Below, one piece after another: positions 63,238 to 64,000 of a stretch of 64,000 nucleotides of DNA. The number at the start of each line of letters is the position of its first letter. The stretch's first letter is position 1. The translations under genes were made by a program, and so were the position numbers. Source of the stretch: Macrobrachium rosenbergii (lineage: Eukaryota; Arthropoda; Malacostraca; Decapoda; Palaemonidae); contig NC_089749.1 in the NCBI RefSeq assembly GCF_040412425.1, positions 36,552,070 to 36,616,069 on the forward strand. Reading direction: 5' to 3'. The notes beneath the pieces were generated by a model. It ran no database searches. It saw nothing but the letters and a program-made list of their open reading frames with translations, and was not told the DNA's origin.

Positions 63238-63240
<3 letters not shown>
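61140..63240 (-). mobile_element. Tigger/pogo DNA transposon, 5' terminus missing
   Basis: The minus-strand 3' terminus is at 61140: on the plus strand TA|CAGGTAGACCCCTAGTTACC, the TA-flanked start typical of Tigger termini. The transposase fills 61530-63240. At the other end the transposase reading frame runs directly into zinc-finger sequence, with no terminal repeat or 5' UTR visible between. Confidence 0.75.
61530..63237 (-). pseudogene. Tigger (pogo-family, TIGD1-like) transposase, frameshifted
   Basis: Cut-and-paste transposase with CENP-B-like DNA-binding domain. N-terminus VTKKRHSVTLEQEMKIVNQH (helix-turn-helix); second HTH region LQVTWMEDQIQKRMPLS, then KAHLFFEQLKKNYDD; catalytic domain with IFNVDETGLYWKWMP (first Asp), LTLLLGGNVAGYKLKPFM, AWMTTLLFKDWF, ILDNTPGH (second Asp), FLPPNTTSLIQPMDQG (third Asp, 32 residues later), FWKEFSVWNAI. 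The C-terminus has RFAKVERGLQDVLACYR, a poly-Lys run encoded by about 23 T's (61659-61681), and TVQATIDTFLKKM. Frame breaks lie near 62590, 62455 and 61745. The catalytic triad is kept. It is most likely a fairly young but dead copy, unless the frame breaks are consensus errors. Confidence 0.9.

Positions 63241-64000
<760 letters not shown>

Overview
This is eukaryotic nuclear DNA, most likely from a decapod crustacean (inferred, not proven). The reasons are long pure dinucleotide tracts (AT, GA/CT), AATnn tracts, a tRNA-derived SINE, spliceosomal introns, a two-exon piece of an ArfGAP2/3-type gene, and old copies of CsRn1-type Ty3/mdg4 LTR retrotransposons, hAT and Tigger/pogo transposons, a LINE and C2H2 zinc fingers. 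Very little of the window is host coding sequence.

Layout. (1) 1-13.4 kb is AT-rich noncoding DNA with many microsatellites. It holds two joined exons of a putative secreted His/Pro-rich protein (4377-4489 and 4909-5362, plus strand), a pair of ~500-bp inverted repeat arms facing each other across 2 kb (9319-9813 and 11944-12448), and a tRNA-SINE (12563-12845, minus). (2) 13.4-19 kb holds two phase-compatible exons of an ArfGAP2/3 homologue (15493-15695 and 15011-15240, minus). They are hemmed in by a decayed gag fragment with its LTR end and primer-binding site, one end of a hAT transposon, and a 5'-truncated LINE reverse transcriptase ending about 28 bp from a splice acceptor. (3) 18.8-22.3 kb is a minus-strand CsRn1-type retrotransposon whose gag half is missing. 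The break falls at the gag zinc knuckle, where the next region begins. (4) 22.3-44.56 kb is one tandem satellite array of a 67-bp monomer, roughly 330 copies, with a homogeneous core, divergent flanks and scrambled zones, ending at an (AT)n tract. (5) 45.4-47.94 kb is a broken hAT transposase (ZMYM1-like/TTF type) ending in a recognisable terminal inverted repeat that lies inside the gag of the next element. (6) 47.94-56.75 kb is a nested pair of CsRn1-type elements in the same orientation. The inner element (LTR 50899-51262, internal region, LTR 55515-55876) sits in the integrase gene of the outer one and is flanked by a 5-bp target duplication, AAGTT. (7) 56.77-60.49 kb has two ~1.85-kb elements with Tigger-like termini, head to tail. 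Each has an internal duplication and a recurring long hairpin. (8) 61.14-64 kb is a frameshifted Tigger transposase (minus) whose N-terminus is joined in frame, without an intervening 5' terminus, to a C2H2 zinc-finger array that runs off the window.

How it fits together. The retrotransposon genes form the usual gag - protease - RT - RNase H - integrase order, but every copy carries stops or frameshifts, so none looks autonomous. Microsatellites repeatedly mark the edges of mobile elements. The points most worth following up are the zinc-finger/Tigger junction, the large unclassified 67-bp satellite, the unrecognised secreted protein, the nested retrotransposons, and the hairpin-bearing tandem Tigger-like units. 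All calls were made by eye from the sequence; no database search was run.
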